NCBI GenBank assembly: GCA_963803245.1
Contig: CAWDLI010000011.1
Coordinates: 62,001 to 126,000, forward strand
From: JACVRW01 sp963803245
GTDB lineage: Bacteria > Actinomycetota > Thermoleophilia > Solirubrobacterales > Thermoleophilaceae
Reading direction: 5' to 3'
Length of the DNA: 64,000 nucleotides
How positions within the stretch are numbered: the stretch's first letter is position 1; each line of letters begins with the position of its first letter. The position numbers and the translations under genes were made by a program. The notes beneath the pieces are model-generated. The model saw nothing but the letters and a program-made list of their open reading frames with translations, was not told where the DNA came from and searched no databases. Shown one piece after another: positions 32,346 through 40,870 of this stretch.

Positions 32346-33299
32346 GTGACTAACGCCAGGCTGGTGTGCACCTCCTGCGGCGCGGTTTGGGTCACCGGCT
32401 CGGCGCATGGAACCGAGGCGCGCGCCGAGGGCTGCCTCCGGTGTGGAGGCGCCCTAGCCCCCGCAGAGGAGATGGACGCCCCGCACGAGCGGCTCGTGTG
32501 CGCGGTCGCCGGTGCCACCGGCGCGGTCGGCAGAGCCGTGGCCGTGCGCCTGGACGGGCTCGGCGTGCGACTGGTGGAGGTATCCCAGGGTGACCCCGGG
32601 GAGCTGGCTCGGGCTCTGGCCGGCGTCGAGGCGCTGTTCCTGGTGTCGGCTCGCGACGGCCGTGACCTCTTGCAACAGCACGTGAGGACCATCGACGCCG
32701 CGATCGCGGCCGGCGTGAAGCGCATCGTGTACGTCTCGGTGGTCGGCGCGACGGCGGACGCAACGTACAGCCACGCCCGCGAGCACTTCCACGCCGAGGA
32801 GCACGTGCGCGGGAGTGGCGTGCCCTTCACCGTCCTCCGTGCGAGCTACCAGCTCGACCTGCTTCCGTCGCTCTGCTCGGCCGACGGCGTCGTCCAGAAC
32901 CCGGCCGGCGACGGGAGGGTGGCCGGCGTCTCGCGGGGAGACCTGGCCGACGTCGCGGTGGCCGTGCTCACGGAGGGGGATCACGCGGGACGCACGTATG
33001 ACGTGACCGGGTCCGAGGCGCAGACCATGACCGAGATCGCCCATCAGCTGGAGCTGGCCAGCGGACGGCGCATCGCCTATGTCCGCGACACCCTCGACGC
33101 GGCGAGGGCCTCCCGGCTGGCGGACGGCGATTCGGACTGGGAGGCCGAGGGCTGGGCCAGCTTCTTCGGCGCGATCGCCGCCGGCGAGATGGACGTAGTC
33201 ACCGACACGGTGACCACGGTCACCGGACACGTTCCGCAGACGTTCGCCGGCTACCTACGCGAGCATCCGGAGAGCTACAAGCACCTGGCTGCGGCCTGA
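32346..33299 (+). CDS. NmrA-like NAD(P)-binding protein with N-terminal zinc ribbon, 317 aa
   Basis: Residues about 7-37 form a four-Cys ribbon (LVCTSCGAVWVTG and CLRCGGALAP). From residue 50 an atypical SDR domain follows: CAVAGATGAVGRAVAVRL (NAD(P) motif), ALFLVSARDGRDLLQQH, KRIVYVSVVGATAD, FTVLRASYQLD and TYDVTGSEAQTMTEIA. NmrA-type proteins act as redox sensors or as reductases; the usual catalytic Tyr-x3-Lys is not evident. The ribbon fusion is uncommon and may link it to DNA, RNA or another protein. Start GTG 32346. Confidence 0.75.
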   Translation: MTNARLVCTSCGAVWVTGSAHGTEARAEGCLRCGGALAPAEEMDAPHERLVCAVAGATGAVGRAVAVRLDGLGVRLVEVSQGDPGELARALAGVEALFLVSARDGRDLLQQHVRTIDAAIAAGVKRIVYVSVVGATADATYSHAREHFHAEEHVRGSGVPFTVLRASYQLDLLPSLCSADGVVQNPAGDGRVAGVSRGDLADVAVAVLTEGDHAGRTYDVTGSEAQTMTEIAHQLELASGRRIAYVRDTLDAARASRLADGDSDWEAEGWASFFGAIAAGEMDVVTDTVTTVTGHVPQTFAGYLREHPESYKHLAAA

Positions 33300-33388
33300 A
33301 ATCGGCGGCGAATCACCCTAAAGGACTATTGGGGCCGGCCCGCGGACGGACGACAGGTCCCTATGGGTCATGAGCCGCGGAGGTCGTC

Positions 33389-33895
33389 GTGGGGGTGAGC
33401 CCACCGCTGACCGACACGCAGGACATGAAGTCGATCGTCGTCCTCGACGACCGCGCCGCCGATCGAGAGCTGCTTGGCGTTCTGCTCGGTCGGGCCGGCT
33501 ATTCGGTGCACGAGGCGTCCACGGGGGAGGAGGCGCTCGAGCTTGCGCGCGCGGAGCGGCCCGACCTGGTGATCACGGACATCCTGATGCCGGGCATGAA
33601 CGGCTACGAGTTCGTTCGCCGGCTGCGGAGCCAGCCCGACACGGACGCGATCCCGGTCATCTTCTGCACCGCGAACTACGTGGAGGGCGAGGTACGCCGG
33701 CTGGCGGCGGCGTGCGGCGTGTCCAACTTCATCGCCAAGCCATCCGATCTGGCAACGGTCGTGGACATGGTCGGCGAGGTGCTCGGATCCCCCGGGCCAT
33801 GCCGGAGCCGCTCGTCAGCGGCGAGTTCGATCGTGAGCAGCTGCGGCTCCTCAACGACAAGCTGGTGGAGAAGGTCGCCGAGCTCGAGTCCGTGA
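33389..33895 (+). CDS. Receiver domain protein, probably the N-terminal part of a REC-kinase split by a frameshift
   Basis: A receiver domain with acidic pair VVLDDRAADRE, phospho-acceptor Asp in LVITDILMPGMNGYE, Thr in VIFCTANY and Lys in NFIAKPSD. After residue 130 (VGEVLGSPG) the frame turns into Ser/Arg noise that overlaps the kinase gene at 33799. A run GGATCCCCCGGG at 33784-33795 sits exactly at the switch. REC followed by a kinase with the FDREQLRLLNDKLVEKVAELE linker is a common single-protein layout, so one base was probably gained or lost here. Starts GTG 33389 or ATG 33425. Confidence 0.72.
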   Translation: MGVSPPLTDTQDMKSIVVLDDRAADRELLGVLLGRAGYSVHEASTGEEALELARAERPDLVITDILMPGMNGYEFVRRLRSQPDTDAIPVIFCTANYVEGEVRRLAAACGVSNFIAKPSDLATVVDMVGEVLGSPGPCRSRSSAASSIVSSCGSSTTSWWRRSPSSSP

Positions 33896-34569
33896 ACGCG
33901 GAGCGCAGGAAGCTCCTGGGCCAGCTGATCAACGCGCACGAAGCGGAGCGCAAGCGGATCGCCGAGGACCTGCACGACGACTCGGTGCAGGCCGTGGTCG
34001 CCCTGCGGATGCGTCTCGAGACGCTCGCGGCACGCACGACCCGACCCGAGCTCGCGCAGGAGCTCGACGGGCTCAGAGAGGCCGCCGCGGAAGCGGTCGA
34101 GCGCCTGCGGCGGGTGCTCTTCGAGATTCAGCCTGTTGAGCTCGACCGGAGCGGAGTCGGGGTCGCGCTCAGGGTCGCGCTCGAGCACGCGAGCGCGGAG
34201 GACGGGCTCGAGTGCGAGCTGGAGGACCGCACCACCCGACGTCCCACCCCGGCGGTTCGGACCCTCCTCTACCGGGTGGGGCGTGAGGCGCTGGCCAACG
34301 TCCGCAACCACGCACAGGCCTCACGTGTCGAGATGCACCTCGACGACGAGGGCGAGGGCTTTTCCCTCAAGGTCCTCGACAACGGAAGGGGCTTCGACGC
34401 CGGGGAGGGGCTTCGCGTGCGACCCGGGCACCTCGGACTCCCGGCGATGCGGGAGCGGGTCGAGATCACCGGCGGGCGCCTGAAGGTGGAGAGCCAGCCG
34501 GGCGTCGGCACAGCGCTCCAGGTCTGGCTGCCGGCCTTCGAGCACGACGATTCCAAGGAGCTCTCGTGA
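33799..34569 (+). CDS. Histidine kinase (HisKA_3 type), 256 aa, probably C-terminal part of the upstream REC protein
   Basis: After a coiled-coil linker (NDKLVEKVAELESVNAERRKLLG), the phospho-acceptor His lies in RKRIAEDLHDDSVQAVVALRM, followed by the HATPase: N box GREALANVRNHAQASRV and G boxes VLDNGRGFDAGEGL and GHLGLPAMRERVEITGG. No membrane segment, so input must come from the linked receiver or a partner. ATG 33799 is used if separate. Its stop overlaps the GTG of the response regulator at 34566, giving a complete phosphorelay. Confidence 0.85.
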   Translation: MPEPLVSGEFDREQLRLLNDKLVEKVAELESVNAERRKLLGQLINAHEAERKRIAEDLHDDSVQAVVALRMRLETLAARTTRPELAQELDGLREAAAEAVERLRRVLFEIQPVELDRSGVGVALRVALEHASAEDGLECELEDRTTRRPTPAVRTLLYRVGREALANVRNHAQASRVEMHLDDEGEGFSLKVLDNGRGFDAGEGLRVRPGHLGLPAMRERVEITGGRLKVESQPGVGTALQVWLPAFEHDDSKELS

Positions 34570-35204
34570 ACGGCAGAACGCGCGTCCTGATCGCCGACGA
34601 CCACCCGTTGTTCAGGGACGCGCTGGTGGAGGCCGTCAGGCACCGGCCCGACCTCGAGCTGGTGGGAACCGCGGAGGACGGACGCGTGGCGATCGACGAG
34701 ATCCGTCGCCTCGAGCCGGAGGTCGCGCTCGTGGACATGCGCATGCCCGAGCTCGACGGATCCCAGGTGCTGAACGCTGTGGTGCGCGACGGCATCCCGA
34801 CGAAGGTGCTTTTCCTCTCCACTCACACCGAGAGCTCGATGGTCTACGACCTGCTGGCCGGCGGCGCCTCCGGGTACCTGGACAAGACCTCGTCCGCGGA
34901 GGAGGTCTGCAACGCGATCGCCGCGACGTCGCGGGGGGAGACGGTCCTCTCCGCGCGCATCGAGGGAGACGTGCTCCAGCAGATACGGATCCGCGGCTCG
35001 GAGACTGAGACCAAGCTCACCGCTCGCGAGCAGGAGGTGCTGAACCTCGTGGCCGACGGCCACTCCGCGCCCGTGATCGCCGAGCGCCTCTACATCGAGG
35101 CTTCCACCGTCAAGACCCACCTTCAGAACCTCTACGAGAAGCTGGGCGTCTCGGAGAGGGCCGCGGCGGTGGCCGAGGGAATGCGCCGCGGGCTTCTCGA
35201 GTAG
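34566..35204 (+). CDS. NarL-type response regulator, 212 aa
   Basis: Receiver at residues about 6-120 (IADDHPLFRDAL, phospho-acceptor in VALVDMRMPELDG, LFLSTHTE, GYLDKTSSAEE) and LuxR helix-turn-helix at about 148-210 (LTAREQEVLNLVADGHSAPVIAERLYIEASTVKTHLQNLYEKLGV, listed here in parts: LTAREQEVLNLVADG and STVKTHLQNLYEKLGV). GTG start overlaps the kinase stop (GTGA), so kinase and regulator are coupled partners. It may control the neighbouring LuxR membrane protein, which is convergent 21 bases away. Confidence 0.92.
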   Translation: MNGRTRVLIADDHPLFRDALVEAVRHRPDLELVGTAEDGRVAIDEIRRLEPEVALVDMRMPELDGSQVLNAVVRDGIPTKVLFLSTHTESSMVYDLLAGGASGYLDKTSSAEEVCNAIAATSRGETVLSARIEGDVLQQIRIRGSETETKLTAREQEVLNLVADGHSAPVIAERLYIEASTVKTHLQNLYEKLGVSERAAAVAEGMRRGLLE

Positions 35205-35225
35205 AGCGGCGGCCGGTCCGGGCGC

Positions 35226-36155
35226 CTAGGGCGCCCAGTCGCGCAGGTCCACACCGATCTCCTCCTCGGGCAGATACCACCCCACCAGGCGACTGCGCTG
35301 ATCGAAGTAGACGATCGCGGAGGCCCCGACGGAAACGCCGTGGCGCACCTGCTCGAGCAGGGGAACCTCGAGGTCTCGACCGTCCTGCAGCGCCAGGACC
35401 AATTTGTCCTTCTTGTTCAGGGCAGCGACCGTCGCCGTCAACGCGCTCGCAGCGCTCATCTGATCCGCTTCGTGTGTCGCGCCGTTGGCGGCGGCCGGGT
35501 CCCCGGCCGGCGATGGAGGCGCCCCGTAGAGCTCGACGTAGCGGAAGGCGGCCTCCGTGCGGTTCTTCGCTGACATCTTCTTCAGGATCTGGCCGACGTG
35601 GGACTTGACGGTGTTCTGGGAGATGACGAACCGCTCCGCGATCTCCGCGTTCTTCGCACCGGTGGCGATCATCTCCAGCACCTCGAGCTCGCGACGGCTG
35701 AGAGCGTCCGCCTGCCGCGTGATCTCCGGGCGCGCGGTGAGCACCTTCAGCAGTGCCGATGGGCGCCTGGCCGCGCCGGTGCCGCTCGGCTGCTGCGCCT
35801 GCGCACCGGCCGCGACAACGCCGGCAAGGACCGCAGCCAGCGCGATATAACCCAATGGGCCGAACGCGCCCTCCTGGCCGGCTCCGAAGCCGACCACGAA
35901 CAGAAGCGCGAGCAGCCCGGCTGCCGCACCCACCCCCGCCCCGAGGTCCCGGGCCACGATCCAGAGCGGGAAGGCGAGCAGGTAGCAGAGCGCGTCGCTG
36001 GGCTCGGTGACCGCGAGGAGCGTGACGACCGCCGCGCTGATCGCCACGACAGCCGCGGCGTCCACGTAGCTCATGCCCGCGCCCGCCGTGGTCCCCCACG
36101 CGACGGACGCCGGTGTCTCTCGGTCCATAGGGCCGTGGACGGATCGAACCGACAT
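35226..36155 (-). CDS. Membrane-anchored LuxR-type regulator with C-terminal GWYxP domain, 309 aa
   Basis: Three to four membrane helices at residues about 28-122 (AAAVVAISAAVVTLLAV, LCYLLAFPLWIVARD, GVGAAAGLLALLFVVGF, ALAAVLAGVVAAGA), then a LuxR helix-turn-helix at about 150-210 (LSRRELEVLEMIATGAKNAEI, then NTVKSHVGQILKKMSAK), then a C-terminal unit of about 60 residues ending LVGWYLPEEEIGVDLRDWAP, shared with the small protein at 32001. A DNA-binding domain tied to the membrane with no receiver suggests direct membrane sensing. Starts at 36155, 36128 or 36074 are possible; the last is directly before the first helix. Confidence 0.82.
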   Translation of the reverse strand: MSVRSVHGPMDRETPASVAWGTTAGAGMSYVDAAAVVAISAAVVTLLAVTEPSDALCYLLAFPLWIVARDLGAGVGAAAGLLALLFVVGFGAGQEGAFGPLGYIALAAVLAGVVAAGAQAQQPSGTGAARRPSALLKVLTARPEITRQADALSRRELEVLEMIATGAKNAEIAERFVISQNTVKSHVGQILKKMSAKNRTEAAFRYVELYGAPPSPAGDPAAANGATHEADQMSAASALTATVAALNKKDKLVLALQDGRDLEVPLLEQVRHGVSVGASAIVYFDQRSRLVGWYLPEEEIGVDLRDWAP

Positions 36156-36428
36156 CTAGCTCACTCTTTCGCGCTCAATGGCCTAGGTCATCTATCAGAC
36201 AGGGAACTGCTGCAGAAGATGGCGCCTTGAATCGCGTAGCGGGGGCCTGGCTCCGCGAGTTACGAGCTGCATTAAGAATACCGAGTGCCCCAGCGACTTC
36301 CTGTCATTGACATGGATATCGCAATTTCTTCGGAATTGACATCCAGCAAATAGGGGATGGAAATTCCGTTAATGAGCCTGTGGCGCGCGGCCCGCTCGGT
36401 GGCACGGAAAGGGGGTTAGGCTCATCCG
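36156..36428. promoter_or_regulatory. AT-rich divergent promoter region with two ATTGACAT copies
   Basis: The 273-base gap between the divergent LuxR regulator and the kinase fusion gene is AT-rich compared with the rest of the window. ATTGACAT occurs twice (near 36305 and 36336), about 31 bases apart; TTGACA is a perfect sigma-70 -35 element, but no convincing -10 follows at 17 bases. No gene is seen here. Confidence 0.4.
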
Positions 36429-39400
36429 ATGAGGGGGCAACCGCCGATCGGCACGATCGTCGCCGGGTACCGACTTGTCTCGTTGGTGGGGGATGGCGCG
36501 ACCGGAGCCGTCTACCTCGCGGAGCGCGAAGGGACTCCCGATCGGGTCGCCCTGAAACTGCTCGATCCCGAGCTCGCCCAGAACGAGCGGTTCCGGAAAC
36601 GCCTGCTGCGGGAGTCCACGATCGCGGCAAGCCTCAGCCACCCGCACGTCGTGCCGATCCTCGACTTCGGCGAGAGCGAGGACGAGCTGTACCTCGCGAT
36701 GCGCTACATCGACGGGCGCGACCTGCGCGAGCTGCTCGCGCGCGAAGGCCCGCTCGAGCCCGCGCGCGCCGTCGGTCTGCTGGCCCAGGTCGCGGAGGCC
36801 CTTGACGAGGCTCATCAGCAGGGGCTCGTGCACCGGGACGTCAAGCCGGCGAACATCCTGGTGGAGCTCCTCGACGAGCGCGAGCACGCCTACCTGGGCG
36901 ACTTCGGGCTCGTGAAGCACGCCTCGTCGGTGAGCAGCCTGACCGGGGAGCACGCCTTCGTGGGCACGATCGCCTACGTCTCGCCCGAGCAGATCAAGGG
37001 CGAGCAGATCGACGGGCGCGCGGACGTGTACTCGCTCGGCTGCGTCCTGTACGAGTGCCTCGCGGGCGCGCCGCCCTTCGACCGGGAGAGCGAGCTCGCC
37101 GTCGTGTACGCGCACCTGCACGAGCGCCCGCCGCGGCTCGCCGATCTGAGGCCCGGCCTGCCGGAGGGGTTCGACGACGTCATCGCCAGGGCCACCGCGA
37201 AGGAACCGGCCGACCGGTTCGGCAGCGGCGCCGAGCTGATCGCCGCCGCCCGCGGCGCTCTCGCGGGCGAGCGCCTTCGCGGCCGTAGCCGCCGTCGAAC
37301 CGTGGCCGCGGTCGCGGCCGTGGCTGTCGCGGTGGCCGCGGGCATCGTGGCGCTCGTGACGGGCGGCGCGGACGACCCTGATCCGGCAGAGCCGCGGCTC
37401 GCCGTGGGCGGCCAGGGCATCGCACTCGTCGACCCGGCACGAAAACGCGTGGTCGACCGCATCTCACTGCCCGAGCGCCCGCTGGACGTGCTCTTCGGCG
37501 GGCGCTCCGCCTGGGCGCTGCTCGGCGGGGCCCAGCGCGTAGTGGAGCTCGACGTGGTGCGCCGCAGGGCGGTGGGCGGCGTGCGGCTCCCGTTCGCGCC
37601 GGGGGGCGCGGCGCTCGCCGGCCGGTCCCTGTACGTGACCGAGGACGGCGGCCCCGGGCTGGTTCGGGTGGACACGCGCACGCGGAAGATCTCGGCTCGC
37701 TGGACCGTCGAGACCCACGGCGCCCGGGTGTCGGATCCGGCCGGGATCGCCGCCGGCGCGGGTTCGGTCTGGGTTGCGCGCGGCGCCGAGGTGGTTCGCG
37801 TGGACGCGAGCACCGGCCGCGTCAGGCGGCGCTTTCCGCTGCCGATCACCGCCACCCTGCTCACCTTCGCCGACGGTGCCCTCTGGGCCGCCAGCAGCGA
37901 GAACGGTCTCGTCGAGAAGATCGATCCCGAGACCAGCCGGATCGCCGCTCGGGCGAAGCTGCACGGCTGGATCTCCGCCCTCACCGTGGCCGACGGGTCG
38001 GTGTGGGCCGCGGTGACCCCGGATGACGTGGTCTTCCGGCTCAGCCGGGACGACGCCAGCGTCGAGCAGACGCTCCCCGCGGGAGAGGACCCGGAGAGCC
38101 TCAGCACCGGCAGGGGAGGACTGTGGATCGCGAACTCGCGCGGGCGCGCCCTCACCCGTCTCGACGTCCGGTCGGGAAGCAGGCGCAGCGTTGCGCTCAC
38201 GGGCGCGCCCGAGCTCGTGCGCAGCCGCGGCGGGCTCCTGTGGACGACGGCCGAGCCGGCCCCGCCGGCGCTCCCCGCGGACGGGTCGGAGGTACGCGTG
38301 GCCCTGAGCGACGACGGGCTCGAGCTGGATCCGGCGTTCGGCCCGTTCCCCGCCGCGAGCCAGCTCCTCTACGCCACCTGCGCCAAGCTCGTGAACTACC
38401 CGGACGCGGCCGGGGCGGCTGGGCAGCGGCTGCGGCCCGAGGCGGCCGCCGCGATGCCGGCGGTGTCGGCCGACCGTCGCACCTACACCTTCCGGATACG
38501 CAGGGGCCTGCGCTTCTCCCCGCCGTCCGGAGCGAGCGTGGACGCGCGGGCGTTCCGGCACACGCTCGAGCGCGCGCTGTCGCCCAAGCTGGGACCCGAG
38601 ACCGCCGCGCTCCAGGTGATCGGCGACGTGGTCGGCGCGCGCGCGTTCAATGCGGGGCGGGCCCGTCACGTCAGCGGGATCTCAGCCCGCGGCGACCGGC
38701 TCTCCATCACCCTCGAACGGCCCGCGGGCGATCTGCTCTCGCGTCTGGCGATGCCGCTCTTCTGCGTGGTCCCGGCCGGCACACCTGCCCCCGGCCAGGT
38801 GCCCGGGACGATCCCCTCGGCCGGCCCGTACTACGTGAGCTCGCAGACGGCCGGCCAGACCGTGCTCGAACGCAACCCGAACTACCGCGGCGACCGGCCA
38901 CGCCGGCCCTCGCGGATCGTCTACCTCACCGGCGTTCCCACCGCCAAGGGCGTGGCCCTCGCGCGCGGAGGGCGGGCCGACGTCGTGCCGTGGGACTACG
39001 ACCTCCACGGCCCGCTCGCTCCCGGCGGCCCACTCGATCGCCGCGCCGGAGCGAGCGGCTCGGCCCGCTACCACGTCGCGCAGGCGCCGGGCGTGGACAT
39101 GATCGCCTTCAACACCAGGCGCCCGCTGTTCCGGGACGCCCGCGTCCGGCGGGCCGTGAACTACGCCATCGACAGGAAGGCGCTGGCCGGCGTCTGGAAG
39201 GAGGAGCCGACGGACCGCTACGTCCCACCGGCCGTGCCGGGACCGGCCCCGGACCGGGTCTACCCGGTGTCCGGACCGGATGTCGTCCGCGCGCGGCGCC
39301 TCATGGGCGGGCGCGGGCCCGCCACCGCGAACCTGTACTTCTGCGGCGAGCCCGCGAACGTGCAGATCGCGGAGATCGTGCGGGCGAATCTGCGGCCGCT

Positions 39401-39815
39401 CCGGATCGACGTGGCGATCGAGCCCTCGCTCGACTGCCTCAGCGGCACGGACCCGAAGACGCTCCAGGCAGACCTCCTGCTCGTCACGCGCTCGACCCCG
39501 GAGCTCGATCCGGCGCCGTTCCTGGAGGCGACCGTCGGGGACACCACGGCCTTCGGCCGCGGCCTGGGCACGGTGACCTGGGATGACCGCGCGTTCAGGG
39601 CACAGCTCGAGCGGGCGCGCTCCCTCTCGGGCGGGCCCCGCCTCGCGGAATACCGGCGACTGGAGACCCAGCTGCTGCGAGGGCCCGCGCCCTACGCGGC
39701 CTTCGGGGCTTTCGTGGCGCCGGAGCTGCGGTCCGAGCGCGTGGGCTGCGCCCTCGTTCAGGGCGCCTACCAGGTGCTCGACCTCGCGGCGCTCTGCCCG
39801 CGCCCGGCAGCCTAG
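36429..39815 (+). CDS. Ser/Thr protein kinase fused to an extracellular beta-propeller and a family-5 solute-binding domain, 1128 aa
   Basis: Cytoplasmic kinase at residues about 11-280: glycine loop LVGDGATGAVY, Lys43 in VALKLL, HRDVKPAN (His135-Asp137), DFG (158-160) and GTIAYVSPEQ. One membrane helix at 291-312. Outside, residues about 325-615 show repeated propeller-like blades (VDRISLPERPLDVLFGGRSA, GSVWVARGAEVVRVDASTG, DGALWAASSENGLVEKID). From about 618 to the end is a peptide/nickel-type (SBP_bac_5) ligand-binding domain (GLELDPAFGPFPAASQLLY, RIRRGLRFSPPSG, FNTRRPLFRDARVRRAVNYA). It looks like a receptor kinase that senses a peptide or similar solute. No ABC permease lies nearby. Confidence 0.93.
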   Translation: MRGQPPIGTIVAGYRLVSLVGDGATGAVYLAEREGTPDRVALKLLDPELAQNERFRKRLLRESTIAASLSHPHVVPILDFGESEDELYLAMRYIDGRDLRELLAREGPLEPARAVGLLAQVAEALDEAHQQGLVHRDVKPANILVELLDEREHAYLGDFGLVKHASSVSSLTGEHAFVGTIAYVSPEQIKGEQIDGRADVYSLGCVLYECLAGAPPFDRESELAVVYAHLHERPPRLADLRPGLPEGFDDVIARATAKEPADRFGSGAELIAAARGALAGERLRGRSRRRTVAAVAAVAVAVAAGIVALVTGGADDPDPAEPRLAVGGQGIALVDPARKRVVDRISLPERPLDVLFGGRSAWALLGGAQRVVELDVVRRRAVGGVRLPFAPGGAALAGRSLYVTEDGGPGLVRVDTRTRKISARWTVETHGARVSDPAGIAAGAGSVWVARGAEVVRVDASTGRVRRRFPLPITATLLTFADGALWAASSENGLVEKIDPETSRIAARAKLHGWISALTVADGSVWAAVTPDDVVFRLSRDDASVEQTLPAGEDPESLSTGRGGLWIANSRGRALTRLDVRSGSRRSVALTGAPELVRSRGGLLWTTAEPAPPALPADGSEVRVALSDDGLELDPAFGPFPAASQLLYATCAKLVNYPDAAGAAGQRLRPEAAAAMPAVSADRRTYTFRIRRGLRFSPPSGASVDARAFRHTLERALSPKLGPETAALQVIGDVVGARAFNAGRARHVSGISARGDRLSITLERPAGDLLSRLAMPLFCVVPAGTPAPGQVPGTIPSAGPYYVSSQTAGQTVLERNPNYRGDRPRRPSRIVYLTGVPTAKGVALARGGRADVVPWDYDLHGPLAPGGPLDRRAGASGSARYHVAQAPGVDMIAFNTRRPLFRDARVRRAVNYAIDRKALAGVWKEEPTDRYVPPAVPGPAPDRVYPVSGPDVVRARRLMGGRGPATANLYFCGEPANVQIAEIVRANLRPLRIDVAIEPSLDCLSGTDPKTLQADLLLVTRSTPELDPAPFLEATVGDTTAFGRGLGTVTWDDRAFRAQLERARSLSGGPRLAEYRRLETQLLRGPAPYAAFGAFVAPELRSERVGCALVQGAYQVLDLAALCPRPAA

Positions 39816-40870
39816 GGGCGCCCGGGCCCGAGGCTCCCGTTCGGCCGCATTGGATACCTCGCGCGTCCGAAGTCCTCTCGCCCGAGCCGCGCCACGAGTC
39901 TCGCGCTCGCCCCGCTCCGATCGAGGTGCGGCACACCGGCGCCGTCGAGCCGTATGGAGGACCAGCGGCCTCCGAGCGGCACGCCGGACGGGGACAGTCG
40001 CACGGTCAGGAGCCCGCTGAGTGACAGCACGCCGGCGGTGGAGAGCGTGCGATAGCCGAGGAAGTTGCCGAGCGAGTAGGCGATCAGCCGCCGGCGATAG
40101 CGCTCGATGCCGCGCACCACGTGCGGGCCGGAGCCCAGGACGAGGTCCGCGCCCGCGCGGACGACGGCGTGCGCGAAGGCGCGAACGTGACCGCGGTTCT
40201 CGCCGAACGCGGACTCGGGCATACGCGGCGTGTGCAGCTGCCCGGAGCCCTCGGCACCCGCGTGCATCAGGACCACGACCACATCGGCGCGGCGCCGCGC
40301 CCGTCGCACCAGCCGCATCGCGGCGGCCGGATCCAGCAGCGGCGCCGCCCACGGATAGGGCGCGAAGCCGACCAGCGCGACCCGTGTCTCACCCACCCGG
40401 CGGACGCGGATCTGGCCGGGCCGCCCGGTGTGGGCGATCCCGCGGCGCCGCAGCGCGGCGATCGTCTGGCGCTGGCCCGCCGGCCCGAAGTCGAGCGCAT
40501 GGTTGTTGGCCAGGTTCATCACGTCGAACCCGGCCCGCCGGAAGATGCCCGCGTACGAGGGCGGCGCCTGGAAGGCGAAGCAGTTCGGTCTCCCTCCCCC
40601 GCACTTCGACGCGCCGCCCGAGCCCAGCGTGCCCTCGAGGTTCCCGACCGTCATCTCGCTCGAACGGAGCCGCCGGGCCACCGACCTGAACACGGTCCTG
40701 CCGCCTTCGGGGGGCAGGCCGCGATGCCGCGACAGCGACATGTCTCCCACCCAGGTGAGCGAGAGCGCCGGGGCCGCCGGCGCGGCTGCCGCGGCGCCCG
40801 CTCCCATCACCGCGAATGCGCACGCGACCGCCGTAACGCGAACCGTCCACGCGAGCGCCGGCCTAGCCAC
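39812..40870 (-). CDS. Secreted CapA-like (PGA_cap) metallophosphatase-fold protein, 352 aa
   Basis: Signal-like N-terminus (RVTAVACAFAVMGAGAAAAA) followed by the CapA domain: LTWVGDMSLSRHRG (metal Asp), EMTVGNLEGTLGSGG (Asn/Glu), MNLANNHALDFGPAG (Asn-His), VLMHAGAEG and LVLGSGPHVVRGIERYR (His), LIAYSLGNFLGY. These are the expected metal ligands. CapA proteins take part in poly-gamma-glutamate or other polymer handling, but many relatives have unknown substrates. The GTG at 40870 overlaps the regulator gene by eight bases. It is convergent with the kinase-fusion gene, four bases overlapping. Confidence 0.86.
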   Translation of the reverse strand: MARPALAWTVRVTAVACAFAVMGAGAAAAAPAAPALSLTWVGDMSLSRHRGLPPEGGRTVFRSVARRLRSSEMTVGNLEGTLGSGGASKCGGGRPNCFAFQAPPSYAGIFRRAGFDVMNLANNHALDFGPAGQRQTIAALRRRGIAHTGRPGQIRVRRVGETRVALVGFAPYPWAAPLLDPAAAMRLVRRARRRADVVVVLMHAGAEGSGQLHTPRMPESAFGENRGHVRAFAHAVVRAGADLVLGSGPHVVRGIERYRRRLIAYSLGNFLGYRTLSTAGVLSLSGLLTVRLSPSGVPLGGRWSSIRLDGAGVPHLDRSGASARLVARLGREDFGRARYPMRPNGSLGPGRP

